The translations under genes were made by a program, and so were the position numbers. The notes under the pieces were generated by a model. The model saw only the letters and a list, made by a program, of their open reading frames with translations. It searched no databases and was not told the DNA's origin. This document shows, in pieces, positions 12,820 through 23,974 of a stretch of 64,000 bases of DNA (within the stretch, counting starts at the first letter, position 1; the number at the start of each line of letters is the position of its first letter). The DNA comes from Euonymus europaeus (lineage: Eukaryota > Streptophyta > Magnoliopsida > Celastrales > Celastraceae): positions 15,271,555-15,335,554 of the forward strand of contig OY756963.1 of NCBI GenBank assembly GCA_963580455.1, read 5' to 3'.

Positions 12820-13030
12820 ATTGACCCCTTAAAGTTTTACAATTTTCGACTGGGCCCCTAATGTTTCTAGAATTTACAACTATGCCCCCTATTTTTGGCA
12901 TTTGCAATTAGGCCCCTCATGTTTCTAGAATATTCAATTTTCCCTCATGTGTTTCTGGAATTTACAATTTGGCCTTCTAGATTCTGGAACTCTCATTTTG
13001 GCCCCTCATATTTCTTAGTTTCTTAGTTTC
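12820..13030. repeat. Degenerate ~30-bp tandem repeat (GGCCCCT...TTTACAATT)
   Basis: About seven units of roughly 30 bp run head to tail. Each starts with a GGCCCCT-like block, continues with a T-rich stretch such as ATGTTTCTAGAATTTACAATT, and differs from its neighbours by substitutions and short indels. The array sits between the Tat fragment and the solo LTR. No ORF; function unknown. Confidence 0.75.
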
Positions 13031-13111
13031 TCATACAAGTAGTCTCTATTAGCCTCTTCTTATTGATCTGCTATATCTATGAGCTCTGGTGCAGACCTCC
13101 GGGACCTCTCT

Positions 13112-15157
13112 TGTGACGCCCCGATCCCCGGGACGCCAGGTGCCCTCTCTGACACCGTCCTAGGTCACTAGTGTGAACATCTAGGATGAACCAGAAATCC
13201 GGCGGCACCTCCCCGTATATCGGAGAGTGCCCACCTGAATCAGAAACGCAGCGACAATCATCACACTAGCAACCTAGCATCCAGGCCTCAGGCCTCAATC
13301 ACAAGCATATAACCATCATCATCAAACATCATAATCATACAAGCACTGTCCATGCCACATGGTTAGATACACTACTCGGACATACAAAATAAAACAACAA
13401 CATGCATAGAGTATGTCTCGTGCATCCCAATCCTACCCAGAACCATCCATGTCACATCCCGTCTCACTGATCCGCACCACCAGTACATGTACCAGTGTCA
13501 CCTGTAGAAGACAGAAAGTAGGGGAGTGAGCTAGAAGCTCAGTAGGGTACAAGAGTTTATAAAAAGTAAGGCCGAACCAATCAAAGGACAATGCACCAAC
13601 ATGTATCTACCACATGCACGTATACTCAACAAGCACATATAACATCAATCCAAGTAATCCCCTCACCCTGAGCAATCAACAATACTACCATGTCTCATAC
13701 ATGTAGCATCCAACAGAGAGCAAGCTCCACCACAACAACGCTCCTGGGATTACCTGGTTGCGTGAACCTATCACGCCCGCACATAGCCAGCTAGGTCGTT
13801 CTCCAACCTTCGCCCAAGTGCGTTATCCCAACATAGAGTTCACGTGACCCGGTGGCAACTCTCTTCACCTGTCATCCCTCCATGAGGCTTTCAAGGAACC
13901 TAAGAGTCCCCGAGTCCATACTCGAGTCCCCCATGCATCTCTAATGCAATTATGCAATGTCATGCCGAATAGATATATATATATATATGAACATCCTACA
14001 TACATACATATATAACTACCGTGATGCATGAACGGAATTCAACTCATGCCCGTATGAGACGGAACACACAAATCGGGTCATGCATACAATCCACAATCAA
14101 CAATTAACCACACATTGGCTCGTTTCCCCTTAGAAGCAATTAAGGTGGAAACACAACAAAAGGACCAATGAAGAATCGAAACGCTATTTAGAAAGGAGAA
14201 CGGACGATAGAAAAGAATCGGTTAGGAATCCCTACCTCAATCGAGCACAATCACCTCAAATACCAAATTAGGGTTTCGAACCCTCGTTTCTTCCAAACCT
14301 ATCGATTCACATAATCGAACTCACAATATCAACCAAAACATACCACATTATCCCTACTAATATCAATCAATCAACAAAAATCAAAATACTTACCTTCTCT
14401 CTCTAGAATTCTCTTTCAAAAGCTTGTTCCAAAGCCCAATCCAAATCTTACTCCAAAATCCCAACTAAACCTACACATAGGTCCACAAACAAGCCTATAT
14501 CAACATATCTAAACCCTAGATACCAATTCCAAACGGAACTAACCAAATCTAAAGAAAACCCCAATGAGAAACTCTAGGAAAACTTACCTCAAACCTTGAA
14601 ATCTTCTCCAAGTCTCCAATCCAAGCTTAGACTCTCCAAGAATCACTTCAAATGATCTTCTCTCTCTAGAATCATCGCTCTCTCTCTCTAGGATGAACCA
14701 AAACCATAAATCTGTCTAAAACTCTCGCTGGAGTCTGTTTTGAAAGCTCGGGTTGCGTCTAGGCGCTACTCTGGGCGCCTAGGCGCTCGGGCCTAAATGG
14801 TTTTGCACACGCCTAGGCGCACACCACGTAGGCGCCCGCCTAGGCATGTGATCCCAATTTTTCCAACTCCGTCTCGGTCTTAGCTTCGATTTGATATATT
14901 ATGGGCCCAAAACGGACATTTGTATAAAAAGTCATGGCCTATTTACCGAACCTAGCTCAAAACTATTTTCCCTTTGGACTCTGCTCTCCCTGCTGAATTA
15001 GGCGCCCCTGGGCGTACCATTGCACACGCCAACTTCTCTCGTTTTCTTTATTTCCAGCTCCTTCACTGGACTAGGCGCCCCCTGGTGCGCCTTGTCCAGT
15101 TTGTTCCCCTGTGTGCAAAACTCAAAAATTCCAAAAAATTTTGGTCGGGGTTTCACA
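13112..15157 (+). mobile_element. Solo LTR (Ty3-like), forward
   Basis: A 2046-bp sequence starts TGTGACGCCCCGATCC and ends GGGGTTTCACA (TG...CA). It is bounded by an exact 5-bp duplication TCTCT (13107-13111 and 15158-15162), with no internal region on either side, the signature of a solo LTR left by LTR-LTR recombination. The opening and the conserved GAGCTAGAAGCTCAGTAGGG segment (about 13530) are features I associate with long LTRs of chromovirus (Tekay/Del-like) elements; that lineage call is inference. A homologous solo LTR lies in reverse at 53197-55465. The region 14750-15090 is rich in imperfect palindromes around CCTAGG, including GCGCCTAGGCGC at 14775-14786. The ORF spanning 14974-15402 crosses the LTR boundary and is fortuitous. 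Confidence 0.9.
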
Positions 15158-15289
15158 TCTCTAGTGTCACGATTTTTGAGTCCACACCAGTTTTGGCATC
15201 AATAGCCATAGCTGAAATCCCGCGGAATTTTCTCCACCCCCTCCACACTGATTTCACTTTACCATCAACCAATGGTCGGCCTACTTGGT

Positions 15290-17960
15290 CTACCACGGTG
15301 CTGATTGAGTTGAAAAGTCTTCTATTGTTCTCTCATCTCACACAAGGTCCACCAGTTAAGGGTTTTCTATCTGCTTCCATTATATCTACTTGGCACGTGT
15401 GAGATGCTAGGATTGAGTGTTATTTACGCTTATCTGTTGACCATACTCTTCATGCTGATTTGGTTGATCAATCTGCATGTGATATTTAGAGTTATCTTAC
15501 ATCTCGATTTGTCGAGAGTAGTGGGGCTCATGAGCATTCTCTTCTCAGTCAGGCTGCTACTACTCGTCATGATGATCAATTTATTCAGCAAAACTATCAT
15601 CGCATTCGTGGTTTTTGGCATGAGCTTAAAGGTTTAGGCGCCACTACTTGTATAGCTTGTCTAGATGGTTGTCAGATTTTTTAGAATATGCGTCACATGC
15701 ATGAGTTTCTTCTAGCTCTTCCCCTTGAGTTTGGTCTTTTGGTAGGTCAACTTATACATCGTCATCACCCCCAATTTAGAGATGGCAGTTGTAGAGTTGG
15801 TTGCATAGGAGACTTGTCTTTGCACTACCAGTAGCATCAGACCACCAATATCACCCTCTAGTTTCTTAGGTGTTCTTGTTGCCACTCCTACTAGAGCTCC
15901 CACAGCTTCTTCTGGCTGACCTACATACTCTCATTGCATGAAAGTTGGTCAAACTGTTTATAGTTTTTGGAAGCATCATCCAAAGATTAGAGTGCAAACT
16001 TGTGGTCGCTACACCTATTGTGTCTTCTATTGCCACATCTATGGTTACCTCTAATGCTCTAGCTTTTATCCCTTCAGCTGATCGTATGACTTTTTAGTAG
16101 TTTCAATAATTTTCAGCAGCACCTTGATCAGATATCTCTTGCCTCTCTCAGTCTTGGTAGCACTTCAACATCATTTGCCTTCTCGGCCACTGGTATGTCT
16201 CAATCTTGGATGACTCCTATCCTTAGCAATAGTCATCCAATACCACATATGCCCTCTATATATACTGCCATTGGCTTTCCATTGAGAGTACCTCAGACTG
16301 GCTCCATCACCTTGAACTATATATCTTTACCTTCTGTTATTCATGCTCCTCAACTGAGCATGGACCTTATTTCTCTGGATATTATGTTTTATTCACACCA
16401 TCCTTTTGTCTTATGTAGGATCTGTCTACCAGTCAGGTGATTGGCAGTGGTCGTAGAGTTGGTAATCTCCAATCTCTCCATTTATCCCCATCCAATCCTA
16501 GTCCTTGTGGCCTAGTCTCTCCTACTACTTAGGTCTGGCACAAACGACTAGTTCATCTTTTTGAGTCACGATTGAAGATTCTTTCCTTATTTGGAGCTCT
16601 CGGTTGAAGTGTTTTTCTATTTTGCATCCATGTACTAGCTATAAACTTGCCAAAGCAATAGCCCTTCCCTTTCCCTGTTGTGTATTCTGAACATCTAGTC
16701 CTTTTGACTTAGTTCATTTCGATATTTAGGGGCCAGCTTTGCTTTTCTTCCATGTGTGGTTATTGTTATTAAGTTTCTTTTATTGATTATTTTACTCGCT
16801 ATACTTGGAGTTTTCTCTTACAACATCGCTATGAAATTCTTTGTCTTTATTAGCATTTTACCAACATGATTTTCACTCAGTCCAATCGTCACATTAAGAC
16901 ATTTTGTAGTGATTGTTCCATAGAGTAATTCTCATTTGGTATGAGGACGTTACTCTCCTATCATGGCACCCTCTTTCAACACTCGTGGCCACACACATGA
17001 GCATAATGGTGTTGCAGAAAGGAAGCATTGTCACATCCTGGAGACTACTCGGACCCTTATGCTTTCTACATCTATCCCTCGTTCTTATTGGACTGAGGTT
17101 ATTCTAATGTCAGTCAACCTTATCAATATGTCTCCTTCTTCGGTTCTCCCAGGAGGCATATCTTCTCATGAGTGTCTTTTCACTACTCTCACTGATTACT
17201 TTTGGTCGCACTTTTTTTGTTCTTCTCCAGCCACCTGAGCGTTCTAAAATATCCGTTGTTTCCATTAAATGTGTTCTCTTTGGTATTAGTGCTGAAGACA
17301 AGTGATATTGTTGCTACAATCTCTTGACTCCCTGCCTCCGTATCTCTCATCATGTCTATTTTTTTGAGAATGTTCCCTTTTTCTCCTCGTCATCATGAGA
17401 TCTCAAATTTTTTTAGGTTCCACCCTCGCCCCCAACTATTTTAAACACTCCCTCTTCATATTTTCCTATTTCCTTCACTCTTGACACTTATTTCAATACA
17501 CCTCTTCCCTCTTATCCCTAGATTTCACTCCCTCTGGCCATGATAATCCATCTCCTTCTTCATCATCATCTGTTGAGCTCATTCCTTCTTCTCCTCATAT
17601 TCCATCTTCGAGTCTCATTTCTTATTTATGCCATTACACTCGTGACTTTGAATATGTCACACCTCCTACACCTGATTCTACCTACCCTCTTCAACCACAT
17701 GCACATCTCCTGCCAATGTAGATCCTTTGGCACCTCGCTACCCTCAACGTGACCAACGATCGATTGAGAGGTATGGTTGGAGTTCATCTCAATATGCTTA
17801 GTGGCAACAGGTTATGATAAAGGAGTTTGACGCCTTCAGAGATACTGGGACTTGGATGTCATTCCTCTTCCTATAGGTGTTCAACTTATTAGCTGAAATG
17901 GTTCCATAAGGTCAAACATGGACCGGGTAGAACCATTGATTGCTACATGTTCTCTCTTTT
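15290..17960 (+). pseudogene. Ty1/copia gag-protease-integrase fragment
   Basis: Forward copia reading with many stops. The gag region near 15440-15720 includes FWHELKGLGATT. A protease-to-integrase spacer reads APQLSMDLISLD at about 16350. The GAG-pre-integrase HKRLVH lies near 16535. The integrase part has HFDIWGPA near 16710 and NGVAERKHCHILETTRTLM near 17004-17060, followed by a YWTEV and LINMSPSSVLPG stretch. The post-integrase LRISHHVYFFENVPF segment is near 17340. The start of RT (DTGTWM, GVQLIS) lies near 17830-17890. It is cut near 17960 by the reverse copia piece. No 5' LTR was found. Dead fragment. Confidence 0.8.
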
Positions 17961-17964
17961 TGCT

Positions 17965-19130
17965 TTAGCTTTAGTGAAGTAAGCAAGATCAGAGGCTACA
18001 TCAGGTTTCTTCATGGCTCCCAATTAAGCTATCTCATCCTTGAGCTCGTTGATCTCCTTTCTGGCTTTCGATAATTCTTGAACTAAGAGTTCTTTCTCCT
18101 TGTTAGCCGTGTGTCTTTCCTTTTGAGCTTTGATGCATTCCTCTACCATGTCATCATAGGCAATACGTAGCTCATTCATATCAACAATTGAATCATCATC
18201 TTCAGAACTTGTATCTATTTTTTTTGTCAAAGCCACTGGGAAGGCTACTGGAGTTTTTTTTGTCATTTTTAATTCGAGATCTGAATCTTCTTCAGTATCA
18301 TCACTCCATGTAGTTTGGTAAGCTCTAGACTTCTTTTTTCGATTTGCAAATTCTTGAGAAAAGTGACCAAAAATCTTACATTCAAAACATTGAGTAGATT
18401 TTGAATCTTTGTTTTTCTTCTCACTCTTGTAAGAAGAAGACTCCTCTTTCTTGAGATCCTTGGGATTCCTATTCTTCATGAACTTCTTAAAATTCTTAGT
18501 TAAAAGCAACAACTCATCAGCAACATTGTTAGTAGACCATCATTAGAGTAAAGAGCAACACCTTTAGATTTCTTTGATTTAAGGAAGTTTACCTCAAAAG
18601 TTTGTAAAGATCCAACAAGTTCTTCAACCTTGATTTGGTCAATATCTTTGCTCTCCTCCATCGCTGCCACTTTTACCATGAATATTTCTGGTTATGATCG
18701 AAGAATCTTGCATATCACCTTGCTAGATTCGATTGGTTCACCAAGAATGAATGATGTATCAACAATATCACTCAACTTTGCATAGAAATCATCAAATACT
18801 TTATTTTCTTCCATCTTTAGGCTTTCAAAGCTAGAAGTAAGCTATTGAAGCTTTGACCGTTTGACAAGATTTGGCCCTTTATGTGTTACTTCTAGTAAAT
18901 CCTGAGCATCTTTTGCTTTATCATAATTTGTTATCCTGTGAAACTCAGAAATACTCAAAGCAGAAAACAATGCATTTATGTCTTTACTATTCCAACCTCC
19001 AATTTTGATATCAACTTTAGTCCATGAATTAGATGGTTTAAGAATTTTATTACCATTATCATCAATAGATTCAGGTGCAGAATACCTTTTTCTATTGACA
19101 TCTAAACGCATTCGTCAATAGACTTCAATT
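17965..19130 (-). pseudogene. Ty1/copia gag (UBN2-type) fragment
   Basis: Reverse-strand capsid protein reading right to left from about 19115: KIGGWNSKDINALFSALS and ITNYDKAKDAQDLLEVTH are typical UBN2 gag. A zinc knuckle follows near 18390-18340 as CFECKIFGHFSQEF, where the last expected Cys is Phe (Cx2Cx4Hx4F), so zinc binding is probably lost. An acidic/lysine-rich tail and a coiled-coil-like stretch follow to 18024. Frame is broken between 18512 and 18842. The primer-binding region and 5' LTR of the same element lie immediately upstream (19150-19945). Confidence 0.85.
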
Positions 19131-19174
19131 TGAACTAGTTTCCATTGAATTGTGGTATTCCCTCCGATACAAAT

Positions 19175-19945
19175 TGAGAATATGAAAGACCTTTTCCAAC
19201 ACGTTAGATAACGTAATACAGAAAATAATATAAAACAAAAGTAAATGAAATACCACAAGTTAACGAGGAAATCCTAACTGGGAAAAACCTTGAGTCTATA
19301 TGCGACCAACCTGTAAAGCAATCCACTATACGAGAAAAAACTTACAACCTATTGTTTCCTATGACTTGATTGTACAACTTGACTCAGCGTATGCTTCAAA
19401 CCAAATCAACACACCAATGTTGATTTGAAATGCTCTTGACTCCTTCAAGAGACTTTGTTATTGATGTAAGATCCAAGTAACCTGAGGTAGCCAGCGTAGC
19501 AGGTTACACCAGATGTGCAGAACGGTGTTCTTCTTCTTTCCCAGCTGGATCAACTTGAGATGGACGAACAAAAAACACTCAATCACTAATCACTCATTCT
19601 CTCTTGTTTAATACAGACACGTCATGCTCACAGATAACTCAAAGAGAATGAAATAATAAAAACTTGAAGCTCACAAATACGAGATCTCTCACGAACATAA
19701 AACTCCCTCAAAGCTTAAATAATTTCTCTCTATAGGATGGCTCTTTATATAGGCAAACGATCGTCCACAGATTGAGTTGAATATTGATCATGATTATCTC
19801 TCAAAGATAATGGAAAACCTAGATATAAAGATTAACTGCGCAGACTTTTATCTCACACAAAAAGAGTTACTATAATATTGATCACAATTAAAAGAATTTA
19901 ACTCTTATCCAAAAATTATCCCATAGAGAGTTCATCCAAATCTCA
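19175..19945 (-). mobile_element. 5' LTR of reverse copia element, truncated
   Basis: On the reverse strand this LTR ends in ...TTTCATATTCTCA at 19175 and is followed two bases later by TTGTATCGGAGG, a degraded initiator-Met tRNA primer site (canonical TGGTATCAGAGC). It carries the copia motif of a plain-sequence GAGG-TTTTCCCAG stretch and a TATATAAAG box near 19742-19751. It aligns throughout with the complete solo LTR at 26230-27216 but stops near 19945, so about 200 bp of its U3 end is missing. Confidence 0.82.
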
Positions 19946-19949
19946 ACTA

Positions 19950-20250
19950 TCCAAGTGATATTTGATTTAGAGGACATTACAATATGGTCAAATCTTGTGC
20001 CTACAATTTGCATTCATTGTGATAATCAAGTTGCAATTGCTAGAGCACAAAATTTGGCGTATAACGATAAGTCTAGACACATTCGTCGTAGACATAATAC
20101 CGTAATACTGTTACTCTCTACTGGAATAATTTCTTTAGATTTTGTAAAGTCTAAAGAAACCTAGAGGATCCGTTTACAAAAGGTTTAAGTAGAGAGGTGA
20201 CAGACTATGCATCGAGGGAAATGGGCTTAAAAGCCTTAACTAAATAAGTT
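19950..20250 (+). pseudogene. Ty1/copia RNase H C-terminal end
   Basis: The forward translation contains HCDNQVAIARAQN, SRHIRRRHNTV and GIISLDFVKS, followed out of frame by the RGMGLK-type terminus, all standard for the last part of copia pol. Everything 5' of RNase H is missing at the junction with the reverse LTR. The piece belongs with the PPT and 3' LTR just downstream. Confidence 0.85.
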
Positions 20251-20834
20251 ATCTTGATGACAACCTATCCTAGCAATTGGAGATCCCATGGACTAGGTTC
20301 AATACGAAAACATAAGTTGAGAATAACTTAAGTATGAGCAGTGTGGAGTTTCACTCTATCCCATTCCTTGGATGCCCGAAGAACTGCTAGGAAGCGTGTT
20401 AAGGTTAAGTAATACTTTTAATGATTCATATATCTTATAAATATACAAGTGGAGTATGAGAGAATACTTTTGATAGGACATCACCTATGTGAGTGAAGAG
20501 TAAGGTCGACTCTATGAAAATATTTAAAAAGGAGATATTTTCTAAAGAACTCACTGAACCCAAGACTTTCATAGCCGAAACAGTGAACACAACCGAGAAC
20601 CAATTATGAATTGGATCAATGTTGTGTGAGGTGTATTGGCTGGGCGTACATAAACAATTTTCAGTTCAAGGCATCAGTCTACTGACTAGTTTAATAAGTC
20701 CGATAGACATTCACTAGGGAAGGTTCAAAGACAAAAGCTACCTATCTTGATGCAATATCGGTCCTCCTGCACTCTCGAACAAGTTTTCAATCTCAGAAAA
20801 ATCCTCGTGTCTGAATTATCGTTTGTTTCCATTC
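20251..20834 (+). other. Copia 3' untranslated region
   Basis: No coding signal between the RNase H end and the polypurine tract; this is the expected 3' internal spacer of the copia element. Confidence 0.6.
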
Positions 20835-20846
20835 AATGTGGGGGAT
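20835..20846 (+). promoter_or_regulatory. Polypurine tract of copia element
   Basis: AATGTGGGGGAT lies directly before the LTR start TGTTG, where plus-strand DNA priming occurs in LTR elements. Confidence 0.85.
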
Positions 20847-21823
20847 TGTTGAAAAGAATGGTGGTCAACCACTATTTGAGCAATAATTAATTACAAGTAA
20901 TTGAGTATTAGAAGAATGTAATTTAGTGGGTTCCAATCTTCAATATGAAGACTAAATATTTGAAGTTGAAAGTTGTCCAAAACCATTTTTTGGTTGAATG
21001 GGAATTGACTCCAAAGTGGTCAGGTTAAACTTGATATATTAAGTGCAAGTTAATAGAAATGTGGGAATCCCAAATTGAAGAATTGTGTTATGTGACTTGG
21101 GCCTAAGGGCACCTAAGCTCTTGTGAGGGAGAGAGGCTCTACATCATGGGCTTGGGCTCATTAAAACACACACATGCGCACCGCCTCGCCGTCGTCATCA
21201 CCGGTGCCAAAGCCGGGTAGGCTTGGGCTTGGGCTTACATAGTCCATCTAGACTTAATATTTTGCACTAGCCCATTACCCAGGTTGTTGAATGTGGACAT
21301 GAGACTTGTTCAAAATTCAAAATGTCAGTTACAGTATTAATTCAAATTTCTGTTATAGGTTTAAATTCAGTTTAATACTGAAATTATTTCTGAATCCCTA
21401 TTTTTTACAGAACCGATTTTCTGGGTTCTATTATAAATAGTAGCCTAATGGCATGGGGAATTGTACCCCATTTTTTTGAAGCTTACTCTTCCAAAATTCC
21501 TCCATAGCCTTCATCTTCCCGTAATTCTTACTGAGAGTGCTTTCACTATTAGTTCGATCGATCCTGCCGGTATACCAATGTCATCTACCGTAGGAAGTGA
21601 GCATTGTATATTTGGAGATTCTTGCCCAGAAAAGCAGACACCTGTGGCTGGGGCATTAACCTTAAGGAAATTCACGTGCTAGCGTACCTTGCTCTCTCCT
21701 CAACTCATTGTTTGGTAACTTATATTGATAAATCTGTATTTTATTGTTTGTTGATATCTATATATCTTGCATGTATTCATAACATATGTGGAAACGGTTC
21801 ATTATTAACCAATATTTCCAACA
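20847..21823 (+). mobile_element. Copia 3' LTR
   Basis: The 977-bp LTR begins TGTTGAAAAG and ends TTTCCAACA, with the short inverted repeat TGTTG/CAACA. A TATA box (TATAAATAG, 21432) precedes the expected R region. It belongs to a different family from the LTR at 19175. The 5' LTR has been lost, so no target duplication can be checked. It ends 236 bp downstream of the SDR stop codon, in convergent orientation. Confidence 0.85.
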
Positions 21824-22059
21824 AAAGATTCATACAAGACTTGAAAACTAATTCAGTTTGACACTAAAACAGGTTTCACAAGACATACTGACAATACAGG
21901 AAAGAACTTAATACTTCAGCAAATTGTTTCATGACAGCAGCCATGCCTACTGCCACACACACTTGAGGATTAAAAGCCCTAACAACCAAATTCACAATTT
22001 AGACAAATGAGAAGCATATTAAGATTGAACCTTCATCTTATCAACTTTTCCCTAATTAA

Positions 22060-23888
22060 TTAGAAGGTTGATACTCCTTTCTCTGTAAAGAAGAGACCAG
22101 AAGGGCCACCCTTAGGAAGCAATGCCAATTTCACAATACCTCCAGCACCTTCTTCAACAGTTCGTGTGCCTGAATGGAAGGACGTCTCAGTTTTCACAGG
22201 TCCAGGACAAACACAGTTGACACACAAACTCGGATGCTTCTTGGCCATAATTCTTGTGGAAGCATTTAGAGCTGCTTTCGAAATTTTATATGATGATGGT
22301 TTAGAAGGCCAACCATTGATTTCCAGTAAACCATCTTTAAAATCCTTTTGGAACTCCCTCAATACGTCTTCCACTCTATCTTCTGTAAGGTTTTCAACAT
22401 CGCTGAGCAATTGTAGAGCCCACTTGTTCGTTATATACTACAACATTATCACCATTAAAATTCATGTAAGATGGAGTAAGGAAATTACTAGCAGAAAAGG
22501 TATGCTAACACCTCCTCTGAAAGGAGAAATAAGGAAATTACCCCTAGTTTACCACCAATGGTGGAAACATTAACAATCCTTGGTAAATCAGATAACTGGA
22601 GAAGTGGAATAAGTGCCTCAATCATTCTTTTGGGACCATAGTAGTTGGTTTCGATGCATTCCTCAGCTAACTCATAAGTTTCAACAACTTGACTCCAATC
22701 CAAATGCGAAATCTCCGGTATCTGACAAAGAAATTAACTTGGTAATCTCATACATTAACATATATTCACAATAGTTCCCAAACTTCTAGTAGACCCTAGA
22801 ACAACCCACATTTTAAAACTCTTGGCCAGTTTATGGAGTAGTAACGTAACTGTTGTAATTGGTTGAGACATTTCGTCGAACATTTGATAAGCATACAAAT
22901 TCTCAACACAACAAATATTAGCATAACATGACTGCGTGAGTCAGTCCCTAATTCTCACATTAAAGTCAAATAAATGAGCAAAGATGAACAAAACTAAGTC
23001 AACTAATAAGACAAGAAGACCCAGAGAAGAAATACTCAAAAATTGTTTATTCCACTAGTCGGCATACAGAATTGTACACATGAGTTTCCGCACTTACATC
23101 TTCATAAACAGCATTTCTGGGAGCATCACTCGTGTGCGCATTTCCAGCGGTTGCTGCATTGTTTACCTGTACCAAATTCCAGCAGGTTTTTATGTAATCA
23201 AACAACCGTACGTATCCAATGAGCTATACTGCGAATCGAAATCAGAAAACTCTTTAGCTAGCTTGGTAGAACTAGCAAGTTTGTTGAATTAGATTTAGTC
23301 CGAAGGCCTAATAACTGTCCAAGCCTGTACTTTTTATACTCTAAATGGTTGAATCCTAATGTTAAACGACGAGCATACCTCAACCTCATCATGGACCCGA
23401 GACTTCGAAGGATCACCGAGAAGCTTAATTCCACCAGCCATTGCATTATTCACCTTTGTAAATGAAATGAGCATATATATGTATATATATGTAAGAGAAC
23501 AAATGAGACTTGAATTTTGAAACGTGAGATGAGCAGGAATAATATAGTAATAATACCAAGATATCAAGCTTTCCGAATCGGGATTTGATAAAATCATTTA
23601 GAGAAGAAACACTAGCAGGGTCCGTTACATCAAGTCGATGAAAAACAATGTGACCAAACTCCTTCAATTTCTCCAAAGCTTCTAGTCCCTTCTTCTCATC
23701 TCTGGCTGTTAACACTACGACGACACCCTCAGAAGCCAATAGCTTGACTATTCCAGCCCCAATCCCTCTGTTTGCACCTGTCACAACTGCGTACCTGCTG
23801 ACATGTATGAAAATGGAGTAGTGAAAACAAATGCTTTTCAATAAAAGTACACTGATGCTCTATCGCACCTCTTTGTTGATTCCGCCAT
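22060..23888 (-). CDS. Short-chain dehydrogenase/reductase (neomenthol dehydrogenase/salutaridine reductase-like)
   Basis: Cytosolic NADP(H)-type SDR likely acting on a carbonyl/alcohol of a small metabolite; the substrate cannot be told from sequence. Exons (reverse): 23888-23869, 23794-23557, 23453-23379, 23166-23098, 22721-22542, 22437-22060, all with GT-AG introns. The cofactor motif TGANRGIG follows at about residue 12, then NNA at the start of exon 3 (and of exon 4), the catalytic Ser in VNVSTIGG, and YKISK (Tyr-x3-Lys). Using exon 3 or exon 4 gives 296 or 294 aa, matching the usual size of the family; using both gives 319. The start ATG has a GCG second codon and opens a short first exon, as in relatives. 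LDVTDP, ETNYYG and CPGPVKT are also family-typical. No stop or frameshift is seen, so it appears functional. Related proteins include Mentha menthone/neomenthol enzymes, poppy salutaridine reductase and Arabidopsis SDR2. Confidence 0.93.
23098..23166 (-). other. SDR exon 4, alternative copy B of the NNA-motif exon
   Basis: This is a 69-nt phase-0 exon encoding 23 residues beginning [10 protein letters not shown]. It has a TACAG acceptor and a consensus GTAAGT donor. It repeats the opening of exon 3 and ends with a similar V-(H/Y)-(D/E) pattern, so it looks like a diverged tandem exon duplicate, probably used instead of exon 3. Confidence 0.75.
23379..23453 (-). other. SDR exon 3, alternative copy A of the NNA-motif exon
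   Basis: This is a 75-nt phase-0 exon encoding 25 residues beginning [10 protein letters not shown]. It is preceded by an AG acceptor and followed by GTATGC. Splicing to 22721 without exon 4 gives the family-typical length. The NNA motif stabilises the central beta sheet in SDR enzymes. Confidence 0.8.
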
Positions 23889-23956
23889 CGATTGATGTTG
23901 AGAATATGAAGTGGGCTTGGGTGGTTTCCTCAGGTTGAAATTATTGACTTACTTGA

Positions 23957-23964
23957 TTTATATA
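23957..23964 (-). promoter_or_regulatory. Candidate TATA box of the SDR gene
   Basis: The reverse strand reads CATATATAAATC, about 70 bp upstream of the ATG. Transcription would start about 30 bp further down, leaving a short 5' leader. The target duplication of a hAT element begins only 2 bp further upstream. Confidence 0.6.
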
Positions 23965-23974
23965 TGTGATGAGC

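Noticed and set aside
12800..13030. CRISPR-like array
   Set aside because: Units are contiguous and degenerate without unique spacers, and the DNA is clearly plant nuclear.
23446..23841. Long reverse ORF reading through the SDR exon 2 boundaries
   Set aside because: Reading runs into introns at both ends; the GT-AG structure and family alignment support splicing at 23794 and 23557.
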